This document shows, in pieces, positions 35,688-42,236 of a stretch of DNA of 42,236 nt. The first letter of the stretch is position 1. Every line of letters begins with the position of its first letter. This stretch comes from a virus. A model generated the notes under the pieces. It saw only the letters and a list, made by a program, of their open reading frames with translations, did not search any database and was not told the origin of the DNA. The stretch is taken from IMG/VR virus record IMGVR_UViG_3300050014_000806, positions 1 to 42,236 of that record; one strand, given 5' to 3'. The position numbers and the translations under genes were made by a program.

Positions 35688-36283
35688 ATTTCTATTTTTG
35701 GTTTTTTATTATAATGAAGGCCTTTATGAGATAACCCCATTTTATCTTTAGATTGCTGCGAATAGGATTTTCCGAGTCTCTTTTGTCTCATATCCTCATT
35801 TTGTTTTTCTGTATGAGTTTTTCCTTTATTACCTAACCCGATTTTTAGATTATGATTTTTTGAATGAGGTCTAGGTACTCCTTGACCGGATTTTCCTATT
35901 TTATCTTTTGTTTCATCACTATGGCATCCTCTGACGCCTAATCCTCCGGTGGGGCTTATATTATATCCATTTGGAACTAAAGTACAAAAATAGCTAATGT
36001 ATTTTTCTTGAGCATCAAAAGCTTCTTTTTTAGTTTCAAACCATTCCAATATTTCTTTGAAAAAATTGCATTCACCATATTTCTTTACAGCATCTTTAAA
36101 ATATGGTTTACCACTTCCAATATAAAACTTTTTTTCTTGGAAATTAATAATATGATCCCCAATATATTGTTTACCATTAACTAAATTAGTCGTTAAATAA
36201 ACATAATGATTCATTAGGTGGTTGAGATTAAGAAAAGACCTTTTAAGTTTTTGAACACCTTCGACTGTTATGTAGAACTTCAT
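35684..36283 (-). CDS. GIY-YIG homing endonuclease fused to the target's leader
   Basis: This 199-residue protein has residues 1-20 copied from the neighbouring gene at 35253. A second Met at residue 24 starts the normal endonuclease sequence (MNHYVYLTTNLVNGKQYIGDH, YIGSG, EILEWFETKKEAFDAQE). NUMOD3-like units follow (SDETKDKIGKSGQG, NLKIGLGNKGKTH). It could be expressed as a fusion or from the internal ATG at 36214. The product lacks the long tail of some relatives. It lies 2 bases after another GIY-YIG gene and overlaps its target's ATG. Confidence 0.8.
   Translation of the reverse strand: MKFYITVEGVQKLKRSFLNLNHLMNHYVYLTTNLVNGKQYIGDHIINFQEKKFYIGSGKPYFKDAVKKYGECNFFKEILEWFETKKEAFDAQEKYISYFCTLVPNGYNISPTGGLGVRGCHSDETKDKIGKSGQGVPRPHSKNHNLKIGLGNKGKTHTEKQNEDMRQKRLGKSYSQQSKDKMGLSHKGLHYNKKPKIEI
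36224..36283 (-). repeat. Duplicated 5' coding segment, copy fused to the nuclease gene
   Basis: This is the partner of 35628-35687: 20 codons of the target gene placed in frame ahead of the endonuclease. Mostly silent differences show the copies have evolved apart under protein-level constraint, or that the copy came from a diverged relative. Confidence 0.8.
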
Positions 36284-36285
36284 AT

Positions 36286-36960
36286 TTATTTTGTTAAAAT
36301 TAACCCCTTATTCCATGGAACCCGATTATATAAATTTTTCTTTTGTTCTTCAGTCCAAGTCTTCCCCGTATTCCATGGTTTGCATCCCTTTTTCCCATTG
36401 CTCATATTTTTTTTAACATCATCTGATAGAGGCCCTGTTATTTTATTTTTATTCCATGGAATTCGTCCCCCCATATTTTTTTTTGCCTCTTCGGATTTTG
36501 GTTTTTGCATATGTTTTTTGTGTTCCTCCGATAAAGTTCTGCCTTTTAAAGAGATTTTATTGGCTTCCCCAATTAATTTTTTTGTTTCGGCAGACATGGG
36601 ACCCCATTTTTTGCCAGTATTTATTTTCCTTAATTTTTCTTTTGTTTCTTCTCCTAAAAATGATTCATTTACCCCATATCCTCCTTTTGGACTTATATTA
36701 TATCCAGAAGGACTTAAAGTATTAAATTGTATAATATATTTTTCTTGAGCTTCATATGCTTCTTCTCTGGTTGGAAACCATTCCAAAATTTCTTTAAAAA
36801 AATTATGGGTACCATATTTCTTTTTTGCTGATTCAAAATATGGTTTACCACTACCAATATAATACCTTTTTTCTTTTGGGTTTATTGTATGGTCACCAAC
36901 ATATTGTTTACCGGTAATTAAGTTTGTAGTTAGATAAACATAGTGAGATTTTTCTGACAT
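36286..36960 (-). CDS. GIY-YIG homing endonuclease
   Basis: This 224-residue protein has YVYLTT, YVGDH, YYIGSG and EILEWFPTREEAYEAQE in its N-terminal ~95 residues, then repeated NUMOD3-like units (EETKEKLRKINTGKKWG, AETKKLIGEANKISLKG, SEEHKKHM). The C-terminus has repeated (P)WN(K/T)(G/N)K motifs (IPWNKNKITG, KPWNTGKTW, VPWNKGLIL), which are DNA-binding-type units. The N-terminal domain closely matches the gene at 8713. It has its own promoter box at 36965 and forms a tandem with the nuclease gene at 35684. Confidence 0.85.
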   Translation of the reverse strand: MSEKSHYVYLTTNLITGKQYVGDHTINPKEKRYYIGSGKPYFESAKKKYGTHNFFKEILEWFPTREEAYEAQEKYIIQFNTLSPSGYNISPKGGYGVNESFLGEETKEKLRKINTGKKWGPMSAETKKLIGEANKISLKGRTLSEEHKKHMQKPKSEEAKKNMGGRIPWNKNKITGPLSDDVKKNMSNGKKGCKPWNTGKTWTEEQKKNLYNRVPWNKGLILTK

Positions 36961-36964
36961 ATAG

Positions 36965-36980
36965 TTTTATTCTATATATC
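36965..36980 (-). promoter_or_regulatory. Late-type promoter box for GIY-YIG gene
   Basis: The minus strand reads GATATATAGAATAAAA, 4 bases before the ATG at 36960. It is identical to the box at 38535-38550, which also precedes a GIY-YIG gene. Confidence 0.6.
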
Positions 36981-37265
36981 TTAGGCCCCAAACTCTTTTT
37001 TTGCTTGTTCAGTTGCAGAATATAAATCAATTCCAGTTGGCCCAAGCATTAATTGAATAGCTCGGTCAGCAACTTTTTTATTTAAATCCGATATTTCGGC
37101 TTTGTTTTGTTCAACGCGGACTTCTTCTTTTTTCTTAGTCTGAGTTTTTTTTCCTTCGATGATGTTTTCACGAATGATTTCCATCTTTTTTCCTAGAGGT
37201 AAAGAATTACGGTATTTGGATATACCTAACTTCTTTTCCATTGCGCGTCTTTCTCTTCTGTTCAT
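36981..37265 (-). CDS. Small basic protein, unknown
   Basis: This 94-residue, strongly charged protein begins MNRRERRAMEKKLGISKYR. The opening is a common phage and bacterial basic-helix start seen in nucleic-acid-binding hypothetical proteins. The middle is Lys/Glu-rich and probably helical, and the end (LMLGPTGIDLYSATEQAKKEFGA) is more ordinary. No family is named. It is followed by the GIY-YIG promoter. Confidence 0.6.
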   Translation of the reverse strand: MNRRERRAMEKKLGISKYRNSLPLGKKMEIIRENIIEGKKTQTKKKEEVRVEQNKAEISDLNKKVADRAIQLMLGPTGIDLYSATEQAKKEFGA

Positions 37266-37276
37266 GTATTTAAGTT

Positions 37277-37570
37277 TTAGATTGTAGTAGGTTTCTCTGA
37301 AATAGTTTCTGCTTCTTTTGAACCTTGTACATGTTCTCTGAGAAGCTGATTAATCATCATTGGAAAAATATCGATATTGAATTTTTCGGCTAATTCATTA
37401 ACTTGACCAAGTTCAAAGATGCAAGTTACCTGATTACCATTGATTTCAAGAATGATCTTTGCTTTGCTATCTTTATTTTTTTGAAGAAATTCGCTAAGAT
37501 CTTTTAATTGCTGATCAGCAATTGTGTCGAGTCTTTTTTCGGTTTCGGTTTTTTCTTTTAATAGTTCCAT
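37277..37570 (-). CDS. Small unknown protein, start at 37570
   Basis: I prefer ATG 37570, one base after the preceding gene's TAA, giving 97 residues. An in-frame ATG at 37600 would overlap that gene by 29 bases. The helical N-terminus (MELLKEKTETEKRLDTI) is followed by a beta region (AKIILEINGNQVTCIFELG) and helix. No family is recognised. Confidence 0.6.
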   Translation of the reverse strand: MELLKEKTETEKRLDTIADQQLKDLSEFLQKNKDSKAKIILEINGNQVTCIFELGQVNELAEKFNIDIFPMMINQLLREHVQGSKEAETISEKPTTI

Positions 37571-37571
37571 T

Positions 37572-37871
37572 TTACCAAAGATAAGGGAATGTTCTGCCAT
37601 CTGTTGAATATTTATCGAACTCTTCTTTGGAGATGAGTCTGACGGTAAACTTTAACTTAGCAAAATCTTCCTCGTTAATATAATAAGTTTCAATGTTTTT
37701 TAAGGCTGATAATCTAACAGGAAACCCATCAATGGATCTTCCATCAGGATTTTTAGGTGTGCGTAAATCAAAAATATGAGGATCTTTGAGACCTTGAATA
37801 TCTTTAAGAGCTTGAATATCCGATTCCGTTAATAATCTAAAGTGATTGTTGTATTCTTTATCTGGATCCAT
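37572..37871 (-). CDS. Small unknown protein overlapped by a nuclease gene
   Basis: This 99-residue protein begins [17 protein letters not shown]. Its first 14 bases are shared with the end of the GIY-YIG gene at 37858. The mid-part ([23 protein letters not shown]) is hydrophilic and no family is recognised. Expression is probably coupled to, or perturbed by, the upstream nuclease gene. Confidence 0.6.
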   Translation of the reverse strand: MDPDKEYNNHFRLLTESDIQALKDIQGLKDPHIFDLRTPKNPDGRSIDGFPVRLSALKNIETYYINEEDFAKLKFTVRLISKEEFDKYSTDGRTFPYLW

Positions 37872-38529
37872 ATACGTTTTTGTTGATTAAAAATCTTTTT
37901 ATTCGGTCTTTGTGCATATTTATTTCAATTGATATTCTGGAATGAGTTATATGTTCTTTGCAATATCTTTTTAAAATGTATTCTTGATCTTTCTCATTTA
38001 TAGGTTTAAAATTTCCTGGGGTTTTTCTATTCCTTGCACTAGTAGACATTTGTTTTTTTGAATCTTCAGAATAAACTGTTTTTTTTCCGATTCTAGAAGT
38101 AATTAAAGCATTTTTATGTATTGGGTTTAAATGTTTTCCCCACATGTGATGCTTTTCTTTTTTCTTTGATCCATTTTTCTGGAATGTGTTACTAATTTTT
38201 TGTTTTGTTTCGTCAGATTTTGGGCATCCCGAAGAACCATCCCCTCCAAAAGTTAAATTGTATCCTTTTCCAAATTGAACATGTGATTTTTTAGTTTCAA
38301 TCCAATATTTTTCTTTTTCTCTCCATTCTGAAGGATCAATATGCTCTAAAATTTCCTTGTAGAAATTTTCAACTCCGTATTCATTTATTTTTTTGTTGAG
38401 CAATATTCCACTCCCTAAATAGCCATCATCTAAATTATTCGTAGCATGAAATCCAACATAATAATGATCATTGAGACGATTTTTAGTTAAGTAGATAAAA
38501 TTGTATTTATACGGATATCTTAATAACAT
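37858..38529 (-). CDS. GIY-YIG homing endonuclease
   Basis: This 223-residue protein has a variant GIY-YIG core: [27 protein letters not shown], then [25 protein letters not shown]3-like [12 protein letters not shown] and an HTH-type C-terminus ([30 protein letters not shown]) follow. It is more distant from the 8713/35684/36286 group. The last 14 bases, including its stop, lie inside the next gene. It is preceded by its own promoter box. Confidence 0.8.
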   Translation of the reverse strand: MLLRYPYKYNFIYLTKNRLNDHYYVGFHATNNLDDGYLGSGILLNKKINEYGVENFYKEILEHIDPSEWREKEKYWIETKKSHVQFGKGYNLTFGGDGSSGCPKSDETKQKISNTFQKNGSKKKEKHHMWGKHLNPIHKNALITSRIGKKTVYSEDSKKQMSTSARNRKTPGNFKPINEKDQEYILKRYCKEHITHSRISIEINMHKDRIKRFLINKNVYGSR

Positions 38530-38534
38530 ACAGA

Positions 38535-38550
38535 TTTTATTCTATATATC
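38535..38550 (-). promoter_or_regulatory. Late-type promoter box for GIY-YIG gene
   Basis: The minus strand reads GATATATAGAATAAAA, 5 bases before the ATG at 38529 and overlapping the stop of the gene at 38549. It is identical to the box at 36965-36980. Confidence 0.6.
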
Positions 38551-39091
38551 ATTTTTTCTCAAGGCTCTTTACGTAGAAATAATTGAAGAGTCTGAAGTAA
38601 GCTGCCAAGAATAATACTTCGTCAGTTCTGATAACACTGGAGGAACTCATAATTTTGAATTTTTTCCTCTTATCAGTTTGCTCTACATCTTCCTGTATTT
38701 TGATATTGGTAATGTCGACAGCATATAATTTAATAGGGGAGTCGGAAGTTAAGTTGCTATAAACAGCACCCAAATACATCCATTCCGTTGCCTGGGTAAT
38801 ATTTACTCCGGTAACTTCAAATAAAATACGGTTAGCAGCTACCAAGTCAGTTGGATCATCGGTAAAGATGTAACCATTTATAAGAGTGAGTACCTCTTCT
38901 TCTTCAATAAAGTTCCAATCCTGAATAACTCTGATCTGATCGAGTAATCCTTCAGCTGAAATAGTGTAAGGAAGAATACAAATTTTATCTTTCTTATCTA
39001 GTAAATAAAAGTGGCCATCGATTTCAATTACGTCTTCGTAGTCTCCTTGTTTTACAATTTTCTTTTCTATTTGTTTTTCTTCCATTGCCAT
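38549..39091 (-). CDS. Unknown protein with a degenerate NUDIX-like region
   Basis: This 180-residue protein contains ICILPYTISAEGLLDQIRVIQDWN and, near residues 105-135, NGYIFTDDPTDLVAANRILFEVTGVNI. That layout recalls NUDIX proteins of large phages (R-E-x-x-E-E-x-G box). Here the box reads R-I-L-F-E-V-T-G-V, missing the metal-binding Glu pair, so hydrolase activity is unlikely. It may be a structural NUDIX-fold relative. Start 39091 follows the upstream stop closely. Confidence 0.5.
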   Translation of the reverse strand: MAMEEKQIEKKIVKQGDYEDVIEIDGHFYLLDKKDKICILPYTISAEGLLDQIRVIQDWNFIEEEEVLTLINGYIFTDDPTDLVAANRILFEVTGVNITQATEWMYLGAVYSNLTSDSPIKLYAVDITNIKIQEDVEQTDKRKKFKIMSSSSVIRTDEVLFLAAYFRLFNYFYVKSLEKK

Positions 39092-39096
39092 AGCAA

Positions 39097-39954
39097 TTAT
39101 TTTACTTCTTGAAATGTTCCTTCTACTGCAACAGGACCACTAATTTCGGGTTCTTCAACAGTTTCAGGAATAAACATACCTTCGGGTAATACTTTTTTGA
39201 TTGGAGCTGGAGAATCATCATAAGCTTCCATAAGAGCAATTTTAAGTGCATCTTTGATCTTTTGATTGTCCAGGTTCTGAATTATATATTCTACAACTTT
39301 TTCACCTCCACTTTCGAAAGATTCTTTAGCTACATTGTAAAAACTCTTCTTTGGTAAGGAAATTGTAAGTGTTAAATTAACAGGAGTATCGAATTTTTTC
39401 GAACTGTTACACATCAGCCATACAGGATCATTTGAATTTGTTTGAGGCTGTGCGTTAGCTTGTGTCTGCTGAACTTTCGTATTTTGTACAGGATTATCTA
39501 TAACATGTGAAGGAGTCACTGTAGACGACTTTATTTGACCAAATACGGAATGGTTTGGTGGGGTGGTTCTTGGAGGGATTAACTCAATAGCTCTTTTCTT
39601 TTTTCTGGGGTTTACAACACCAGTTTCGCCAGTTAAGTCTGCATGAACAAAATCATCAACTGAGGGTATTTCATAAACCTCCCCGGTCTGTGCATCTTTC
39701 TCCAATCTTGGTTTTGAATCCTCATCTGGTTTTTCAACAAATCTCCAACAGTTTGAGGGATGGTCAATTTCTGCCATCATTTTTTCTGTAACAACTTTCT
39801 GGTTAATTTGTGCTACAAGATTTTCATTAATTCGGGACTCATCCTTAAACTTAATGTAAATATCTCCGTCTTCACTTTCGATTCTATCTAATACTAAAAC
39901 CTCTCCTCTTCGGGGTCCTGCTAGAAATTGAAAGTACCTTGTTCCTTCTGCCAT
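39097..39954 (-). CDS. Unknown two-part protein
   Basis: This 285-residue protein has an N-terminal ~60 residues that look like a small beta-barrel (YFQFLAGPRRGEVLVLDRIE, DIYIKFKDESRI). The middle (100-175) is Pro/Thr/Gln-rich and probably disordered. Residues ~190-255 resume an ordered alpha/beta domain (VNLTLTISLPKKSFYNVAKESF, EYIIQNLDNQKIKDALKIAL). No family is recognised. The start is preceded by GAGG, one of few plausible Shine-Dalgarno sites here. Confidence 0.55.
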   Translation of the reverse strand: MAEGTRYFQFLAGPRRGEVLVLDRIESEDGDIYIKFKDESRINENLVAQINQKVVTEKMMAEIDHPSNCWRFVEKPDEDSKPRLEKDAQTGEVYEIPSVDDFVHADLTGETGVVNPRKKKRAIELIPPRTTPPNHSVFGQIKSSTVTPSHVIDNPVQNTKVQQTQANAQPQTNSNDPVWLMCNSSKKFDTPVNLTLTISLPKKSFYNVAKESFESGGEKVVEYIIQNLDNQKIKDALKIALMEAYDDSPAPIKKVLPEGMFIPETVEEPEISGPVAVEGTFQEVK

Positions 39955-40002
39955 TATTCCTCTATTTTAATTTTTTTTATTTTAACTTCCTTTACCTCAA
40001 CG

Positions 40003-40329
40003 CTAAGCGATGAAGCGGGAGAATTGGGTTCGATACTCTTGACTCCATTCTGTGGTAAATCCTTCTTCTTTCCATTCAAGATAGTCTGTACAAAATTGTC
40101 GAAGAGCGTCTTTAAAGTGTGTTTCATAATCCCCCGAGCTTATAAAGTTCATTCTCAAAACTGGAATAACAAATGTGTGCTTTGTCCCCTTTACTCTCCA
40201 GAAATAAGAAGGAGTTCCTTGATGCATTCCTAAACCATATTCCACGAAAATTGGGTCAACCCATCCCTCAACATGAAGTTCAGCCGATCGAAGATTCTGT
40301 ATGTCTGAAAAATCGTGATTAAATGGCAT
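40003..40329 (-). CDS. Small unknown protein
   Basis: This 108-residue protein is rich in aromatic residues (HEGW-type turns, TPSYFWRVKGTKHTFVIPV) and probably all-beta with a C-terminal helix (FKDALRQFCTDYLEWKEEG). It starts 2 bases after the membrane-protein gene and ends in TAG. No family is recognised. Confidence 0.55.
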   Translation of the reverse strand: MPFNHDFSDIQNLRSAELHVEGWVDPIFVEYGLGMHQGTPSYFWRVKGTKHTFVIPVLRMNFISSGDYETHFKDALRQFCTDYLEWKEEGFTTEWSQEYRTQFSRFIA

Positions 40330-40331
40330 AT

Positions 40332-40673
40332 TTAAGTTGTTTGTCCCTCTTTTCCATTATCAGCCGATTCTGCTTTGGTTGCTGTATCAGTAATTGTTGC
40401 GTCTGCATCGGCTAAATTTTTACTATTGAAGTCTCCAGATAATCTTCTAACCCCAAGTAATATTGTTGCGGCAGCTACTAATTTTAGCATCACCCCTAGA
40501 AATTCAAGAGTATTGGGCAAATTGAAAAAGTATCCAAATGTTCCTGCTACTATTCCTGCTCCCGCAATAAGTGATAATATTACTCCAATAAATCCGGATC
40601 CTGATGTTTTCCCAGATTGGTTATTAAACGTCTCTGAAAAGACAAATTTCGATCTATTGTAACCCATTCCCAT
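40332..40673 (-). CDS. Small two-segment membrane protein
   Basis: This 113-residue protein has two predicted transmembrane stretches: residues ~25-47 (FIGVILSLIAGAGIVAGTFGYF) and ~52-75 (LEFLGVMLKLVAAATILLGV), separated by a short NLP turn. The hydrophilic, Asp/Ala-rich C-terminus would face the same side as the N-terminus. A holin is one possibility given the topology, but there is no lysis gene next to it. Function is undecided. Confidence 0.55.
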   Translation of the reverse strand: MGMGYNRSKFVFSETFNNQSGKTSGSGFIGVILSLIAGAGIVAGTFGYFFNLPNTLEFLGVMLKLVAAATILLGVRRLSGDFNSKNLADADATITDTATKAESADNGKEGQTT

Positions 40674-40676
40674 AAC

Positions 40677-40720
40677 ATTAATTTTAGTTAGTATATTTTA
40701 TTTATCTAACTAAAATTAAT
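40677..40720. repeat. 15-bp perfect inverted repeat between genes
   Basis: ATTAATTTTAGTTAG (40677-40691) and CTAACTAAAATTAAT (40706-40720) are perfect complements with a 14-base AT loop. It lies just upstream of the ATG at 40673. There is no GC clamp or T-run, so an operator or an RNA stem in the leader is as likely as a terminator. Confidence 0.65.
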
Positions 40721-40742
40721 GAGGGCAAGGATTTTATGAAAA

Positions 40743-40955
40743 TTATCGAATAATATCAATGATATTTGTAACAACTATTGAAGAAACAGTGTAATCTTCA
40801 ACACTTCCTTCCATATGCTTAGCTAATTTAGCTTCAACATCTGTCGGGCTTATTGCCTCAACGATATAGGGTTCTTTTCTTGATTTGAGTCTTCCTTTTG
40901 CGTCTTCGAAATCGATTTTGATAATGGCTTTGTAAAAAGAGCGTTCGTCTGTCAT
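40743..40955 (-). CDS. DUF4494-like small protein
   Basis: This 70-residue protein has the layout FYKAIIKIDFED..., KEPYIVEAISPTDVEAKL and YTVSSIVVTNIIDII. I recognise it as similar to DUF4494 proteins (K-V-x-Y, then E-x-Y-L-V-D-A-x-S-x-T-E-A-E-A), which are typical of Bacteroidota and their phages. Function is unknown. If correct, it supports a Bacteroidota host. Confidence 0.5.
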   Translation of the reverse strand: MTDERSFYKAIIKIDFEDAKGRLKSRKEPYIVEAISPTDVEAKLAKHMEGSVEDYTVSSIVVTNIIDIIR

Positions 40956-41012
40956 GATATATAATTTTTAATTGGTTAACATTCATTATATCCGAAAAAA
41001 ATAAAAAGTTCT

Positions 41013-41636
41013 ATGGAATTTTATGTTTATATTACAACAAATTTAAAAAATGGTCATCAATATATTGGGGATCGAACTTGTTTTGATTCAAAAAATGATA
41101 ATTATTTAGGAAGTGGAAATCTATTAAAAAAGAAAATCAAAGAATATGGAAAAGATAATTTTAAAAAAGAAATTTTAGAGTTCTTTCCATCTAAAAAAGA
41201 AGCATATAATGCTCAAGAGAATTATATTAAATTATATAAAACTCATGTTTCTCAAGGCGGATATAATATAAGTAAAAAAGGTGGATATTCTTCTGTTGAA
41301 ATATTAAAGGAGTCAAGTAAAGCAAATCTCAGAAAACCCAAGTCTGAAGAAACAAAAAAATTAATGAGTGCAGCTAAACTCGGAAAACCCCATCCGCATA
41401 AGGGTCATAAGATCTCCGAACAGGCAAAAAGTTTAATGAGTAAATCTCTTATGGGAAGATCTTCAAGCCGTCTTGGAAAACATCATTCAGAAGAATCCAA
41501 AAAATTAATGCGGGAATCCAAAATCGGAAATACTTATCGAATAGGAAAATATCATTCCTCAGAATCTAAATATCAAATTGGAAAATCCAATTCTGTAGCT
41601 TTGCAGGGAAACCAAAATGCAAAAAAGCCAAGATAA
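41013..41636 (+). CDS. GIY-YIG homing endonuclease, antisense to its neighbours
   Basis: This 207-residue protein has YVYITTN, YIGDRTCFDSKNDNYLGSG and EILEFFPSKKEAYNAQE, then several NUMOD3-like units (SEETKKLMSAAKLGK, SEQAKSLMSKSLMG, SEESKKLMRESKIG, SSESKYQIGKSN). It is plus-strand between two minus-strand genes and, unlike the others, does not overlap them. Its stop codon lies in the loop of the terminator hairpin at 41623-41648. It is very A-rich. Confidence 0.85.
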   Translation: MEFYVYITTNLKNGHQYIGDRTCFDSKNDNYLGSGNLLKKKIKEYGKDNFKKEILEFFPSKKEAYNAQENYIKLYKTHVSQGGYNISKKGGYSSVEILKESSKANLRKPKSEETKKLMSAAKLGKPHPHKGHKISEQAKSLMSKSLMGRSSSRLGKHHSEESKKLMRESKIGNTYRIGKYHSSESKYQIGKSNSVALQGNQNAKKPR

Positions 41637-41648
41637 ACCTTGGCTTTT
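41623..41648. terminator. Bidirectional intrinsic terminator
   Basis: AAAAGCCAAG and CTTGGCTTTT form a 10-bp stem around a 6-base loop that contains part of the nuclease gene's TAA. T-rich sequence follows on both strands (GTTTT on plus, a run of six T on minus), so it can end both the plus-strand nuclease gene and the convergent gene at 41652. Confidence 0.85.
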
Positions 41649-41651
41649 GTT

Positions 41652-41936
41652 TTATATAATTTCCTCTAATCTCTCTAATATAATTCCTAATTGATAATTC
41701 AATCCTGAAAAACATTTTAATTTTCTTTTGAATCGAATAGTGTACTCATCAGTACTTTTTTCAATTTGATCAGGTTCATTATCCGATTTTTCCGGATCCT
41801 GAATTTTGAGCTTATCTACCTTATTTCGAATTGAAATTACCAATTTTTGATAATCCACTAATTCTTGCTGAAAATCTTCATCTATTCTTGCTAAAATAGC
41901 TTGAGTAGTTTCACCTTCTTGTTTTTTTTCGTCCAT
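41652..41936 (-). CDS. Small helical unknown protein
   Basis: This 94-residue charged protein is largely helical and probably coiled-coil (LARIDEDFQQELVDYQKLVISIRNKVDKL). It lies 11 bases downstream of the zinc-ribbon gene and ends at the bidirectional terminator. No family is recognised. Confidence 0.6.
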   Translation of the reverse strand: MDEKKQEGETTQAILARIDEDFQQELVDYQKLVISIRNKVDKLKIQDPEKSDNEPDQIEKSTDEYTIRFKRKLKCFSGLNYQLGIILERLEEII

Positions 41937-41947
41937 TGTGTTTAATT

Positions 41948-42236
41948 TTATTCGTTTTTGGAAACTGAAAAAGGAACTTGTTTGGTTTGTTCTTCAGGTC
42001 TTGGAACTGGAGTTGTTTTAATCTCATCGGGTAAAACATTCTGCGAATCAAATATCTGAGGGACTTTACCACATTTTTCACATACGAATACAGGCATTGG
42101 GATCATTTCAGCTTTTCCACTTTGTGAAAGTAATGGGGAAAGAACTTTGAAAAATACTTTTTCACTGAAAAGCATTCCGCCGCATTCGCAGGTTATAGTT
42201 TTTGATGCTCTGATTATCTCTGGGGTAATTCTTACT
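41948..42236 (-). CDS. Zinc-ribbon protein, 5' end outside window
   Basis: An ATG at 42175 would give 75 residues, but the frame is open to the window edge and adds ITPEIIRASKTITCECGGM. That supplies a C-x-C knuckle pairing with the CEKCG at residue ~32 of the short form. The start is therefore upstream of the window. This is a treble-clef or zinc-ribbon protein with a Pro/Thr-rich tail; such small proteins bind nucleic acid or protein. Function is unassigned. Confidence 0.65.
   Translation of the reverse strand, partial: VRITPEIIRASKTITCECGGMLFSEKVFFKVLSPLLSQSGKAEMIPMPVFVCEKCGKVPQIFDSQNVLPDEIKTTPVPRPEEQTKQVPFSVSKNE

Noticed and set aside
36218-36748. Plus-strand open frame opposite the GIY-YIG genes
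   Set aside because: It is a Phe-rich antisense shadow of A-rich genes and has no coding character of its own.
4270-40005. Amber (TAG) recoding to an amino acid across the genome
   Set aside because: TAG closes several genes in positions where a stop is required (overlaps with the next ATG, terminator stem), and there is no in-frame TAG inside well-recognised genes. Only the site at 5357 remains suspicious.
40332-40673. Firm holin assignment
   Set aside because: Two transmembrane segments fit, but there is no neighbouring lysis gene and many phage membrane proteins share this topology.
1-42236. tRNA, rRNA or CRISPR array
   Set aside because: No cloverleaf-like segment, rRNA-like sequence or regularly spaced short repeats were seen. 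The only tandem repeat is the 81-bp coding duplication.

Overview
The window looks like part of a large, AT-rich genome of a T4-type contractile-tailed phage (myovirus). It carries recognisable baseplate-wedge homologues (gp25, gp6 and gp53 types), a gp5/gpV-like spike, a hub-like protein, a GH24 lysozyme, seven free-standing homing-endonuclease genes and dense, overlapping gene packing. Most start codons follow A/T-rich leaders with no strong Shine-Dalgarno sequence. One small protein resembles a Bacteroidota family (DUF4494-like). Together these hint at a Bacteroidota host, but that is inference. No tRNA, rRNA, integrase or CRISPR array is visible.

Layout. (1) 1-7485, plus strand: a collagen-like/VWA protein, two ankyrin-repeat proteins, a MoxR-type AAA+ ATPase and several unknown proteins, nearly all starting with a shared short tag. 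(2) 7478-8275, minus: a GH24 lysozyme with a similar N-terminus. (3) 8348-17117, plus: a baseplate-wedge operon (gp25, a homing endonuclease, gp6, a small protein, a very large gp7-like protein, a leucine-rich-repeat adhesin and a small protein). (4) 17109-35201, minus: a nine-module tagged protein, a LVCES-tagged protein, a very large membrane-segment-containing tail protein, a three-module tagged protein, the spike, a small tagged protein, a tube-like protein, the hub, a gp53-like protein and a 796-residue baseplate/tube protein. Two plus-strand nuclease genes are inserted antisense. (5) 35253-42236, minus: small uncharacterised genes interrupted by GIY-YIG genes, ending in a truncated zinc-ribbon gene.

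The most interesting signal is a recurrent tag: hydrophobic-x-Glu-Ser-x-x-Phe-Glu-Arg-Gly, then Pro, then Ile-Gly. It heads many unrelated proteins and recurs nine times in one 1105-residue protein and three times in a 375-residue protein. The hydrophobic-x-Glu core matches the cleavage consensus of the T4 prohead protease. My hypothesis is that these are capsid- or virion-targeting propeptides and that the multi-tag proteins are polyproteins cut into roughly 105-150-residue cargo domains. The cargo would include ankyrin-repeat proteins, a MoxR ATPase and a lysozyme.

A second theme is how homing-endonuclease genes sit in their targets. One is fused to a diverged copy of the neighbouring gene's first 20 codons. 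Another overlaps the 3' end of a structural gene and leaves what looks like the displaced old C-terminal coding segment on its far side. Two others end a few codons inside the next gene. A T4-late-like promoter box, GATATATA(A/G)AATAAA, precedes several genes, including three of the endonucleases.
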